Counted from the stretch's first letter, positions 48,874-57,142 are shown. The stretch is DNA of 64,000 nucleotides from CALDSL01 sp039810245 (GCA_039810245.1 JBDHWQ010000015.1:1-64000); one strand, 5' to 3'. Numbers and translations: made by a program. The notes: generated from the sequence alone by a model not told the origin.

Positions 48874-49422
48874 TTAGAACACGATCGGGAACAGCCGCGT
48901 CAGCCAGCCCTGTGAGAGCAGCGTGAGCCAGCCGCCGACGATACCCAGCACCATGCCCACTACCACATCCGATAGGTAATGCACGCCGGTTGCCACGCGC
49001 GCCACGCACACCAGTGGCGCCCACAGCAGCAGCAGCCAGCCGAACCACGCCGGGCCAACGCCGAAGGCGACCACTGCCAGCAAAAACGCGCGCGCCGCGT
49101 GTCCGGATGGGAATGAGTGCGGATCGGTGTTGCGGTAGATGGCGCCCCATTCGCCCGGCGGCCGCTGGCGGCGAACCAGGAACTTGATCGCCAGCACGCC
49201 GGCCGCCAGCGCTACCACGCCGGCTGCCATCAGTGCCGCGCGCGTGTGCCAGATGGTGTTCCAGCCCAGCAGCCAGACAACAAACAGCCCGGCCAGCCAG
49301 AACCACGAATCACCGGAATGCGCGAGGAAGGCGACGGCGTGCCACAGCCGGTGCTGGCCGGGGGCAAGCCGCAGCCGCGCGGATAATCTCGCATCCAGTT
49401 CCCCCAGAGCGCGCGCATTCAT
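48874..49422 (-). CDS. PAP2-family phosphatase
   Basis: 182-residue membrane protein with the three acid-phosphatase motifs: KFLVRRQRP (C1), PSGHAARA (C2) and RVATGVHYLSDVV (C3). About five hydrophobic helices surround them. These enzymes dephosphorylate lipid or polyprenyl phosphates. The start overlaps the stop of the nucleotidyltransferase gene (ATGA), so it is the third gene of a minus-strand operon of three. Together with the transferase it may recycle or build a phospholipid, or an undecaprenyl carrier. Confidence 0.9.
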   Translation of the reverse strand: MNARALGELDARLSARLRLAPGQHRLWHAVAFLAHSGDSWFWLAGLFVVWLLGWNTIWHTRAALMAAGVVALAAGVLAIKFLVRRQRPPGEWGAIYRNTDPHSFPSGHAARAFLLAVVAFGVGPAWFGWLLLLWAPLVCVARVATGVHYLSDVVVGMVLGIVGGWLTLLSQGWLTRLFPIVF

Positions 49423-50204
49423 ACGATTGCGGCCTGCGCTTTCGACAGCTCACCGGCTACGAGCTGTAGTTGGTGTGGCTTATCTACGTCCATGCCCAAC
49501 TCCGCGTAGGGGCACAATACAGCGCGCGCGCGCAGACCCAGCCGCTTACCGATCGACGGGCCGACTTCTTCCAGGCTGAGCTGGCGCAGCATGATCATAA
49601 ACAACGTGTCAAATCCCAGCAGCGAAGCCTGGCGGATTGGGTTCTTGCGGCTGGCAATAATCTTCTGCCACAGTGGATTATCATCCCTGGAGACAGCAGC
49701 GCGCACGCCCATCATATCACCGCCGGTTACTTCGATGTTTTTCAGGTGCAGGTACGTGCGCCGCGATCCTGGGAAGCGCTTTTCCATCGTTTCGCGCGCG
49801 ATCACCGGATAGAGGAAATCCACGTCTGAATCTTGCGTGGCGCGGATGGTCCAATCTACCATCTCGGCTGTGATACCCGGCACATCCGAGGAGATCAGCA
49901 GCACGTGTTGGCTGTCGGGATGCTGCCGCAGCGTTTCCTGCACCCCGGCGCGTGCGTTAGACAGCAGCCCGCCCTGGTCTTCCAGAATAACCAGCGGTTT
50001 CTCGCAGAATAGATTGGTGTAGGGCGGCAGACCGGCCACCACTACGTTCCTCACCTGATCAGAAGCGCTCAGGCTGTCCAGGATCCACTGGATCATGGGT
50101 TTACCCGCGATTTCCAGCATCGCCTTATACCCGCCGCGGGTAACTTCGTATAAGGGCTCATTGGGCAGCGGCCGGCTGCCCGCGGTTATGACTGCATCCA
50201 TCAA
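49419..50204 (-). CDS. MobA-like nucleotidyltransferase
   Basis: 261 residues of the NTP_transf_3 (MobA) fold: DAVITAGSRPLPNEPLYEV at the N-terminus is the nucleotide-binding loop, GKPMIQWILDSL the next helix, and SSDVPGITAEMVDW holds the metal-binding aspartate. Such enzymes transfer a nucleotidyl group to a sugar-, inositol- or molybdopterin-phosphate. The target is not evident. The ATG overlaps the stop of the upstream gene by four bases, and the PAP2 gene overlaps its end. The C-terminal part, with GKRLGLRARAVLC, is not found in MobA itself. Confidence 0.85.
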   Translation of the reverse strand: MMDAVITAGSRPLPNEPLYEVTRGGYKAMLEIAGKPMIQWILDSLSASDQVRNVVVAGLPPYTNLFCEKPLVILEDQGGLLSNARAGVQETLRQHPDSQHVLLISSDVPGITAEMVDWTIRATQDSDVDFLYPVIARETMEKRFPGSRRTYLHLKNIEVTGGDMMGVRAAVSRDDNPLWQKIIASRKNPIRQASLLGFDTLFMIMLRQLSLEEVGPSIGKRLGLRARAVLCPYAELGMDVDKPHQLQLVAGELSKAQAAIV

Positions 50205-51124
50205 GCGGATAACTCCTGAAGCTGCGGCGTAAGGCCAATCTGATCCAGCACAGCGTCCAGCTCTGCAAAATAACTGCCTGGGTGGGCGTAATCCACCGGG
50301 CGGTTGCGACCGGTGGCTGCCGCGATCGCGGCTTCCATCATGTTCGTCCCAAACGAGCGACCCTCAAGCACGGGGGTAGTGGTGATTAGGTAGCGCACGC
50401 CGGCGCTGCGGAATGCGGCCAGGTCTTCCGGGGTGGTGGTATTGGTGACGATCACCTTGCCATCCAGCCGCGCGGGCATGTAGCGCCGGATATAGTGGCA
50501 GTCGCCGGCAATGACGCTGGCCCAGTCGAAATAATTACCCCAACGCGGGGTATGGTTTTCCTGGGCTTTGCCCACCGGATATACCCAGTGAAAGGGCAAG
50601 CGTGAGATGACCGGCAGCACCATCGCCGCCACCGCTTTGAGCGTATTTTCGCCGCGGATGGGGATGGGCAGGTTGAGCGCGAATAAAAAGTCGCCAAAAA
50701 TACACTCGTACCCCGCGCGCAGAAAGGCCTGGCTCAGCCCCCAGCGGTCAACGCCAGCCACCACCAGCACGCGCTTGTTGGGAAGCACCGGGTTGAGATG
50801 CGAGGAAATCAACGGGCCGACGCGCTGCTCGAGGGTAATTTTGAGCCCGGTTCCGTCTACCAGCGGGGTTTTGCGCACCAGGCGCACCATCGGTTTCACT
50901 GAGTGCAGAGGGTACCAGCGCCGGTCGATCATTAAGCCCAGGTCCGCGCCACCCACGCCCAGTGCGGCGACCTTGCCATCCAGCTCGCCGAGCATCTGAG
51001 CCGCTTTTTCCATATCGCCATCGGTGCCCATGCGCTCGATGCATACTTCTTGACCAAGCAGGGGGATGGTGACGCTCTTGTCGCGCCGGGATGATCCAAT
51101 GCTGACGCTGACTGCTCGTTTCAT
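50201..51124 (-). CDS. Protein of the family annotated quinate 5-dehydrogenase-like (function unproven)
   Basis: 307 residues. The N-terminus MKRAVSVSIGSSRRDKSVTI and GVGGADLGLMIDRRWYPL define a conserved family, recalled from memory as annotated quinate 5-dehydrogenase. Its closest fold looks like a Rossmann-type alpha/beta domain (VLVVAGVDRWGL), but no reliable catalytic residue can be listed. The annotated dehydrogenase activity is unproven. It heads the operon with the nucleotidyltransferase and PAP2 genes. GGAG precedes the ATG (nine bases), and a promoter lies about 100 bases upstream. Confidence 0.7.
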   Translation of the reverse strand: MKRAVSVSIGSSRRDKSVTIPLLGQEVCIERMGTDGDMEKAAQMLGELDGKVAALGVGGADLGLMIDRRWYPLHSVKPMVRLVRKTPLVDGTGLKITLEQRVGPLISSHLNPVLPNKRVLVVAGVDRWGLSQAFLRAGYECIFGDFLFALNLPIPIRGENTLKAVAAMVLPVISRLPFHWVYPVGKAQENHTPRWGNYFDWASVIAGDCHYIRRYMPARLDGKVIVTNTTTPEDLAAFRSAGVRYLITTTPVLEGRSFGTNMMEAAIAAATGRNRPVDYAHPGSYFAELDAVLDQIGLTPQLQELSA

Positions 51125-51223
51125 ACCTGTTCTCCATCGTGTTGCGGTTTATGGAATAGAACCCGCTCGCATACGATTCGTGTCTCCCGGAAAGCGCGCC
51201 CGGCACAGCCGGTACGACGGCGA

Positions 51224-51252
51224 AGTATACTCCCAAGTGCTGCTTTGCGCAA
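51224..51252 (-). promoter_or_regulatory. Promoter of the dehydrogenase-like/NTP transferase/PAP2 operon
   Basis: On the minus strand TTGCGC (51252-51247), 17 bases, then TATACT (51229-51224). The ATG at 51124 lies about 100 bases downstream, with GGAG nine bases before it. Confidence 0.6.
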
Positions 51253-51282
51253 TTTGCGTCAGACAGGGCAGCTAACCCATTC

Positions 51283-51879
51283 CTATCGCCAGTTTTCCAG
51301 CACGCCAACCACCTGCAGCCAGGGTGGATCCGGCAACGGGTTGTGATAAATGGTCATGCCAAGCTTACGCATCACCGCAATGGAGCCTTCATTGGTGGTA
51401 TCTGTTTCCGCAATAACCCGATTGACGGATAACTGCTCAAACGCATACTGCACCATCGCCTGAGCTGCCTCATACGCGTAACCCTGACGTTGGTAAGCGG
51501 GCGAAACCGCGTAGAACAGCGCAAACTCGGTGGAGTTACGGCCAGGACGGGCGGGTGACCGGTTCGCGGCCAGCTCTGGGATCTGCTCGAAGGCGTTCAA
51601 TGCGGGCACAAACCCGCACGAGCCGATTAACGTCTCGTTATTTTTTACAATGATCGCGCGATCGCCATACGGCGGCTGATTTAGCCGGGCCAATTGGCGC
51701 GGATTGCGGGTGGCCCATTGCAGCCATTCGGCACGCTCCGCAATCGTTCCAACCGCATCCGACCCCATCCCAGCCTCAGATAATTCCACGTCAAACAGAC
51801 GGTAGGCGGCATTCAGGTCCGCCAGTTCAAACGGGCGGATCCAAAGGCGTGCGGTTTCAAGTATGGGCATCTGGCGCAT
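51283..51879 (-). CDS. GNAT-family N-acetyltransferase (RimJ/RimL-like)
   Basis: 198 residues of Acetyltransf_3 type: ETARLWIRPFELADLNAAYRL, AVSPAYQRQGYAYEAAQAMVQYAFE with the acetyl-CoA loop QRQGYAYEA, and VNRVIAETDTTNEGSIAVMRKLGM. It probably acetylates a protein N-terminus or small amine. The ATG at 51879 is preceded by AGAGGTGAATCACCT, and an in-frame ATG at 51870 is possible. A 13-base palindrome, AGGTGATTCACCT, overlaps the region just before it (51881-51893). Confidence 0.88.
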   Translation of the reverse strand: MRQMPILETARLWIRPFELADLNAAYRLFDVELSEAGMGSDAVGTIAERAEWLQWATRNPRQLARLNQPPYGDRAIIVKNNETLIGSCGFVPALNAFEQIPELAANRSPARPGRNSTEFALFYAVSPAYQRQGYAYEAAQAMVQYAFEQLSVNRVIAETDTTNEGSIAVMRKLGMTIYHNPLPDPPWLQVVGVLENWR

Positions 51880-51958
51880 AGGTGATTCACCTCTCTACCA
51901 GGCAAATTATAAGATGGAGCTGCGCATCCGGCGCGCAGTTTTCCGGTGGGAACTACGC

Positions 51959-51964
51959 TACAAT
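51959..51964 (+). promoter_or_regulatory. -10 box directly before the phosphotransferase gene (leaderless type)
   Basis: TACAAT ends six bases before the ATG at 51971, with no ribosome binding site between. This is the sixth case of this arrangement in the window. Confidence 0.45.
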
Positions 51965-51970
51965 GATTTC

Positions 51971-52966
51971 ATGCTGGAAAAGCCACCAATCGCCGAGGCG
52001 GAAATTGCTGCCATATTATGGGATGCGTACGTCGTTCCCACCTCGCGGATCACCTTTCTGCCACTGGGCGCGGACGTGAACACCGCTGTCTACCGGGTGG
52101 AGAGTGGCGTTGAGGCATACTTTCTCAAGCTGCGCCGAAATTTTGACCCACTCTCTGTTCTCGTCCCCACCTGGCTGGGAGAGCAGGGGCTGCGCCAGGT
52201 AATCGCTCCGCTGCGCACGGGAGAAGGCGCGCTGTTTACCACGCTGCTTGACTATGCCTGCATCCTGTACCCTTTCATAACCGGCGCGGATGCCTACGCT
52301 AACCCTTTATCTGAAAACCAGTGGCGCACCTTTGGCACGGCGCTGCGCACTGTGCATAACGCTGCGCTGCCCCCAGAGCTGCGCGTGCAGCTTCCCCGCG
52401 AAACATTTTCGGATCAAATTCGCGTGCAGGTGCGCCACTTCCAGGCCCGGGCGCAGGCCAAACATTTTGATGACCCCCATTGCCTGGCATTGGCGGCTGC
52501 TTTCCATACCTACCAGGCGCAGATCGACACGTTACTGGAGCGCGCCGGCGCGCTGGCAGATGTGCTGCGAGATCGCCCGCCTGAACTGGTGCTGTGCCAT
52601 TCCGATATACACGCCTGGAACCTGCTGCTGGCGGAAACTGGTGACCTGTATATGGTCGATTGGGATGAGCCCATCCTGGCGCCAAAAGAGCGCGACCTGA
52701 TGTTTATTGGTGCGGGGCTGGGCGGAATCTGGAACACGTCTCGCGAAGAAGCTTTGTTTTATGAGGGCTATGGCGCGGCGGTGGTGGACCGCCAAGCTCT
52801 GGCGTATTACCGCTGTGAACGCATTGCAGCCGACCTGGCGGCAATCGCGGAGCAGATCTTTGACAGACGCGGTAGTTCGCCCGACCGCGAGCAGGGTTTG
52901 CGCTTTTTTACCAGCAATTTCCACCGCGGTGGCGTTTTTGAGATTGCCTGCCGCACAGATCGCTGA
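51971..52966 (+). CDS. Aminoglycoside phosphotransferase-like kinase
   Basis: 331 residues of APH/choline-kinase-like fold. The Brenner motif is in LCHSDIHAWNLLL (HSDxxxxN) and the metal-binding aspartate in MVDWDEP. The nucleotide-binding N-lobe begins FLPLGADVNTAVYRVE, similar to spectinomycin phosphotransferases. The gene may confer resistance or phosphorylate another small molecule; the substrate cannot be fixed. The ATG at 51971 is chosen because of the -10 box six bases ahead, and an earlier in-frame ATG at 51914 (MELRIRR) is an alternative. Confidence 0.8.
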   Translation: MLEKPPIAEAEIAAILWDAYVVPTSRITFLPLGADVNTAVYRVESGVEAYFLKLRRNFDPLSVLVPTWLGEQGLRQVIAPLRTGEGALFTTLLDYACILYPFITGADAYANPLSENQWRTFGTALRTVHNAALPPELRVQLPRETFSDQIRVQVRHFQARAQAKHFDDPHCLALAAAFHTYQAQIDTLLERAGALADVLRDRPPELVLCHSDIHAWNLLLAETGDLYMVDWDEPILAPKERDLMFIGAGLGGIWNTSREEALFYEGYGAAVVDRQALAYYRCERIAADLAAIAEQIFDRRGSSPDREQGLRFFTSNFHRGGVFEIACRTDR

Positions 52967-53018
52967 GCTTATAAATTTCTGATCCGGGAAACTGGCCCCG
53001 CTTGTCTTTCAGATTTAA

Positions 53019-53046
53019 TTGACATCCGAACAATTTACCCTATAAT
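53019..53046 (+). promoter_or_regulatory. Promoter of the peptide-type ABC importer operon
   Basis: TTGACA (53019-53024), 16 bases, TATAAT (53041-53046). Both boxes are consensus and the promoter precedes a ~110-base leader ending in the ribosome binding site AGGAGGAG. Confidence 0.85.
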
Positions 53047-53071
53047 AAATTTTGTATTCAAATGTCATAAA

Positions 53072-53114
53072 GGAGGTGTGACAACGATCTGACAGCCTGG
53101 GCGCAAGCCCCTCC
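53072..53114 (+). promoter_or_regulatory. Structured 5' leader of the ABC importer operon
   Basis: Within the leader GGAGG (53072-53076) can pair with CCTCC (53110-53114), enclosing a GGGC-GCAA-GCCC hairpin with a GNRA tetraloop (53099-53110); the two helices share one base, C53110. A T-run (CGTTTTTCCC) follows. It could be a stabilising structure or weak attenuator. No known riboswitch was recognised. Confidence 0.3.
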
Positions 53115-53161
53115 GTTTTTCCCTGTTCAAGCTGCACAACCGAAGATGTAAGGAGGAGAAA

Positions 53162-54874
53162 GTGAAACGACGTTTGCTTGTTTCGATGTTTACGTTCGTT
53201 GTAGCAATGAGTATGCTGTTGGCTGCCTGTACACCTGCCGCGGCCCCCGCTGCTCCTGCTGCCGAACAGCCCACCACCGCACCCGCTGCTCCAGAAGTCA
53301 AGCCCAACTATGAGGAAGTTGCCTTCGCGCCGTCAAAGAAGGAAGCTCCCAACTGCGACTACGGTGGCAATATGAAGTCGATCGAGGCCACAGATGCGAG
53401 CACAGTGGTGTTCACCTTCTGTAACCCCGATCCGGCTTTCCTGGCCAAGATCTCCGTACCCGCGTTCATCATCCTCGATACCGGCTATCTGAAGGCCATC
53501 GGTGGTGACGCCGCCAAGCTGGCCGAAAACCCGGTTGGCACTGGCCCATACGTGGTTAAGGAATGGGTGCGTGGTGATCATATCACCTTCGTTCCCAACC
53601 CCCTGTACTACGGCAACAAGCCCAAGAACACCAGCTTCATCCTCAAGTGGAACGCCGAAGCGGCTGCCCGCCTGCTCGATTTGCAGTCCGGCAATATTGA
53701 CGGTATCGACAACGTTGGCACCGATGACTTCCCAACCGTGAAGGCGGACGCCAACCTGAAGCTCTACCCGCGTACCTTCAATAACTTCCTGTACATGGCT
53801 TTCAACAACGAGATCAAGCCGTACGACAACGAACAGATCCGCCAGGGCCTGGCGATGGCAATCGACAAGAAGCGCATCGTGGATAACTTCTACCCCGAGG
53901 GCGCTACCCCTGCCACCCAGTTTGCTCCTCCCGGCCTGAAACCCGGTTATACCGAGGGCTATTCCGCTCCGGCGTACGACCCGGTAAAAGCCAAGCAGAT
54001 CCTGACCGACGCCGGCTTCGATTTCAACCAGGAACTTACCCTTTCCTATGCGGAACGCACTCGCCCGTACTTCCCACAGCCGACCAAAATCGCGCAGGAT
54101 GTACAGGCTCAGTTGGCCGAGATCGGCATCAAGGTCAAGCTGGAGCTGATGGAATGGAGCGCTTATCTGCCCGCGGTGCGCGCCGGTGAAAAAGGCATGT
54201 ACTTCCTGGGCTGGAGCGAAGACTTCCCGGATGCTACCAATTGGTACGATGTGTTCCTGATGGGCTCTTCTGGTGGAACCGGCAAACCCTTCCCCGACAT
54301 CATGGAAAAGATCAGCGCCGCGGCCCGCCTGGGCGACCCCGCCGAACGCCAGAAGCTGTATGACGAGGTCAACAAGCTGGTGGATGTGCACGTGCCTTAC
54401 GTAATCATCGCCAATGGCGCCACTTCGCTGGCCTTCAAGAACACGGTCGGCGGCGTATTGGTTGGCCCCTACAATGAGAACTTCACCGAAATGACCACCG
54501 ATTCAGGTACGCTGGTCTTCTCGCAAGATGGCGAACCGGTCTCAATGTACTGCGCCGACGAAACCGACGGCAGCTCGTTCCGCGCCTGCCTGCAGGTCTT
54601 CGGCCAGCTCTACAACTTCAAGTACGGCAGCTCGGAATACGAGCCGGACCTGGCTGAATCCTGCACCGCTAACGATGATGCCACCGTGTACACCTGCAAG
54701 ATGCGCCCGGGCGTAAAGTTCAGCAACGGCGCCACGCTGGATGCTGGTGACGTGGTCTCGAGCTTTAGCGCCATGTGGGATTACAACGACCCGCTGCGCA
54801 AGGGCAACACGGGTGTCTTCCAGTACTGGAAGGACTTCTTCGGCCCCAAGGCCCTCAACGAGCCTGCCAGCTAA
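53162..54874 (+). CDS. ABC transporter substrate-binding lipoprotein, SBP_bac_5 family, circularly permuted
   Basis: 570 residues. Lipoprotein signal with Cys23 in LLAACT and an Ala/Pro-rich linker to about residue 55. Residues 64-445 match the middle and C-terminal part of the dipeptide/oligopeptide binding family (MKSIEATDASTVVFTF, GTGPYVVKEWVRGD, IRQGLAMAIDKKRI, WYDVFLMG), while residues ~446-570 match what is normally the N-terminal part (TDSGTLVFSQDGEPVS, PDLAESCTANDDATVYTCKM, RPGVKFSNGATLDAGDVVSSF). The order is reversed relative to usual members. Cysteines pair plausibly (C65/C87, C464/C476, C501/C512). The GTG start follows AGGAGGAGAAA. The peptide substrate is not known. Confidence 0.85.
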   Translation: MKRRLLVSMFTFVVAMSMLLAACTPAAAPAAPAAEQPTTAPAAPEVKPNYEEVAFAPSKKEAPNCDYGGNMKSIEATDASTVVFTFCNPDPAFLAKISVPAFIILDTGYLKAIGGDAAKLAENPVGTGPYVVKEWVRGDHITFVPNPLYYGNKPKNTSFILKWNAEAAARLLDLQSGNIDGIDNVGTDDFPTVKADANLKLYPRTFNNFLYMAFNNEIKPYDNEQIRQGLAMAIDKKRIVDNFYPEGATPATQFAPPGLKPGYTEGYSAPAYDPVKAKQILTDAGFDFNQELTLSYAERTRPYFPQPTKIAQDVQAQLAEIGIKVKLELMEWSAYLPAVRAGEKGMYFLGWSEDFPDATNWYDVFLMGSSGGTGKPFPDIMEKISAAARLGDPAERQKLYDEVNKLVDVHVPYVIIANGATSLAFKNTVGGVLVGPYNENFTEMTTDSGTLVFSQDGEPVSMYCADETDGSSFRACLQVFGQLYNFKYGSSEYEPDLAESCTANDDATVYTCKMRPGVKFSNGATLDAGDVVSSFSAMWDYNDPLRKGNTGVFQYWKDFFGPKALNEPAS

Positions 54875-54895
54875 CTGTTTTTCCCCGCAACAACT

Positions 54896-54924
54896 GGGAT
54901 GGGGCGGCAGCGCCGCCCCATCCC
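54896..54924 (+). terminator. Intercistronic hairpin between binding-protein and permease genes
   Basis: Perfect 13-bp stem GGGATGGGGCGGC (54896-54908) / GCCGCCCCATCCC (54912-54924) with loop AGC, and no T run. It likely stabilises the upstream mRNA end and lowers permease expression relative to the binding protein, as in other importer operons. Confidence 0.5.
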
Positions 54925-55009
54925 GTCCACCGTTTTAACCCAGAATACCTGCCGGAGCGCGTGCGCGGTAAGGTCTGTAGCAGAGAAGAAACAACACCGG
55001 GAAAAGCTT

Positions 55010-56086
55010 ATGCTCCAATACATCGTACGCCGTTTGCTGATGGTCTTACCAGTAATGTTGGGAATTTTGCTGGTGACGTTTGTCATCGTCCGCGCCATTC
55101 CCGGCGATCCATGCTTTGCCATGCTGGGGGAAAAAGCCACGGTTGAACAGTGCGATTTGTTCAAGCAGCGCTATGGATTGGATAAGAGCGTGCCTGAGCA
55201 GTTTGCCCGCTACGTGATCAACGTGGCGCAGGGCGAGCTGGGCACAACCATCCGTGATCGCCGTGAAGTGGCTGATGTCATTTCCGAGCGCCTGCCACTC
55301 ACCATGGAACTGACGCTGATGGCGATGGTCTTCGCTTCAGTACTGGGCGTGCTGTTCGGGGTCATCGCGGCGCTCAACCGCAACACCGGTTGGGATGTGG
55401 TGACCATGGTTGGCGCAAATATCGGCGTCAGTATGCCGGTTTTCTGGTTGGGGCTGCTGCTGGCCTATGTTTTTGCCCTCTTGCTACGCGGTACGCCCTT
55501 CTACATTCCACCGTCCGGGCGTTTTACCCCGGGGGTGTCGCTAATTCCGCTGGCCACCACCTGGGGCTTGCAGGATTGGACCGGGTTGCCGCGCTTTTTG
55601 TTGAATCTGGTTTCCAACTCGGCCATCCTCAACGGCCTGCTGACCGGTAATTTCCAGTTGATCCGCGATGCCATCTGGCATCTCACTCTGCCGGCTGCAG
55701 CGGTGGGAACGATCTCGATGGCGGTCATCGCGCGCATGACCCGCTCCAGCCTGCTGGATGTGCTCGGACAGGATTACATCCGCACGGCGCGCGCCAAAGG
55801 CTTGAAAGAAAATCTTGTGATCACCAAGCATGCGCTGCGCAATGCGCTGATCCCGATTGTGACGATCATCGGAATCCAGACCGGCGGTCTGCTATCTGGC
55901 GCGGTGCTTACCGAGACCATTTTCTCGCTGCCGGGGGTCGGCTCGCGCATGGTCGAAGGCATCCTGGCGCGGGATTATCCCGTCGTCCAGGGTTTTTCGA
56001 TCGTCATCGCGCTGATCTTCGTCTTCACCAATTTGTTCGTCGATATCTCCTACGCGTATCTCGACCCGCGCATCCGGCTGGAGTGA
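55010..56086 (+). CDS. ABC transporter permease, DppB/OppB type
   Basis: 358 residues from ATG 55010 (MLQYIVRRLLMVLPV). The N-terminal DppB-type helix and ATFV segment (ILLVTFVIVRAIPGDP) lead into an extracellular loop and the six-helix transport domain. The EAA motif is in RTARAKGLKENLVITKHALRNALIPIVT. It pairs with the DppC protein whose ATG follows the stop by two bases. No ATPase genes follow, so the energy-supplying subunits must be encoded elsewhere. GGGA lies upstream of the ATG. Confidence 0.92.
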   Translation: MLQYIVRRLLMVLPVMLGILLVTFVIVRAIPGDPCFAMLGEKATVEQCDLFKQRYGLDKSVPEQFARYVINVAQGELGTTIRDRREVADVISERLPLTMELTLMAMVFASVLGVLFGVIAALNRNTGWDVVTMVGANIGVSMPVFWLGLLLAYVFALLLRGTPFYIPPSGRFTPGVSLIPLATTWGLQDWTGLPRFLLNLVSNSAILNGLLTGNFQLIRDAIWHLTLPAAAVGTISMAVIARMTRSSLLDVLGQDYIRTARAKGLKENLVITKHALRNALIPIVTIIGIQTGGLLSGAVLTETIFSLPGVGSRMVEGILARDYPVVQGFSIVIALIFVFTNLFVDISYAYLDPRIRLE

Positions 56087-56088
56087 TT

Positions 56089-57027
56089 ATGACCACCACT
56101 GAAGTCGCAAAACTATCCGCGGAAACCACCGTAACCGCCAAGCTCCGCACCCCGGCGCAGGAAGCGCTCGGCCGCCTGTTCCGCCACCGCTCGGCGCAGG
56201 CCGGCATGATTCTACTGGGTATCCTGATCATCACCGCCATCTTCGCCCCGCTGATCGCCCCATATGATCCGATCGTCCCGCTGAAGGGCGTGGTGCGGCG
56301 CGATACACCTTGTATTCACTTGCTGGGCTGCCCGGCGGACAAGCCCACCCACATCATGGGCATTGACGGGAATAATCGTGACCTGTTCTCGCGCATCGTC
56401 TTCGGATCGCGCCTGTCGCTGCAGATTGGCATCTCTACGATTACCTTTGCCATTATTATCGGCGGGTTGCTGGGGGCGCTGGCCGGTTTTCTGGGAGGCT
56501 GGGTCGATAACGTGGTGATGCGCAGTATGGATGTGTTGATGGCATTTCCCAGCCTATTGCTGGCGATTGCCATTGTGGCTGCGCTGGGCCCGGGACTGAT
56601 CAACGCGTTGCTGGCAATTGCCATTATCGAAATACCAATTTACGCGCGCGTGGTGCGCGCCAGCGTGCTGGCGGTCAAGGAGCTGGATTACGTCTATGCT
56701 TCGCGCGCGCTGGGTGCATCCAACTGGCGTATGCTGTTCACGCGCGTGCTGCCCAACGCGCTCACCCCGCTGATCGTGCAGGGCACACTGGGCATCGCCA
56801 CCGCTATTCTCAGCGCTGCTGCGCTTTCGTTCCTTGGCCTGGGCGCCGAGCATCCCAAGCCCGAGTGGGGCTTGATGATGGGGGAAGAACGCAACAGCGT
56901 GTTCAACGCTCCGCATCTGGTATTCTTTCCCGGCCTGGCGATTATGATGACCGTGCTGTCATTCAACCTGCTGGGTGATGGGCTGCGGGACGCGCTCGAT
57001 CCGCGCCTGCGTGGCAGCGGTCATTAA
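56089..57027 (+). CDS. ABC transporter permease, DppC/OppC type
   Basis: 312 residues from ATG 56089, preceded by GGAG. The OppC_N-type cytosolic start and helix (AGMILLGILIITAIFAPLIAPYDP) is followed by the transport domain with the EAA motif in YVYASRALGASNWRMLFTRVLPNALTPLIV and the C-terminal LGDGLRDALDPRLRG. It completes the binding protein-DppB-DppC unit. A terminator follows. The ATPases are absent here. Confidence 0.92.
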   Translation: MTTTEVAKLSAETTVTAKLRTPAQEALGRLFRHRSAQAGMILLGILIITAIFAPLIAPYDPIVPLKGVVRRDTPCIHLLGCPADKPTHIMGIDGNNRDLFSRIVFGSRLSLQIGISTITFAIIIGGLLGALAGFLGGWVDNVVMRSMDVLMAFPSLLLAIAIVAALGPGLINALLAIAIIEIPIYARVVRASVLAVKELDYVYASRALGASNWRMLFTRVLPNALTPLIVQGTLGIATAILSAAALSFLGLGAEHPKPEWGLMMGEERNSVFNAPHLVFFPGLAIMMTVLSFNLLGDGLRDALDPRLRGSGH

Positions 57028-57052
57028 GCCGGATTCACAACCGAGCTTGATA

Positions 57053-57085
57053 AGGGGGTCTGGCCCTGCCAGGCCCTCTTATTAT
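57053..57085 (+). terminator. Terminator of the importer operon
   Basis: 12-bp stem (57053-57064 with 57068-57079; two G-T pairs) around a three-base loop, in AGGGGGTCTGGC...GCCAGGCCCTCT, followed by TATTATCT. It separates the DppC gene from the A2M gene. Confidence 0.65.
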
Positions 57086-57094
57086 CTGAATGGG

Positions 57095-57100
57095 TATAAT
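57095..57100 (+). promoter_or_regulatory. -10 box of the alpha-2-macroglobulin gene
   Basis: Perfect TATAAT in TGGGTATAAT, with a leader of about 40 bases to the ATG at 57143 and AGGAGC before it. No good -35 was seen. Confidence 0.5.
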
Positions 57101-57142
57101 TGTTTTGAGGAACAATCAATTTGGCGTAGGATAGGAGCTATC

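Noticed and set aside
53077..53093. Four-codon leader peptide (GTG ACA ACG ATC TGA) in the importer leader
   Set aside because: The spacing from AGGAGG to GTG is too short for normal initiation and no regulatory codons are present.
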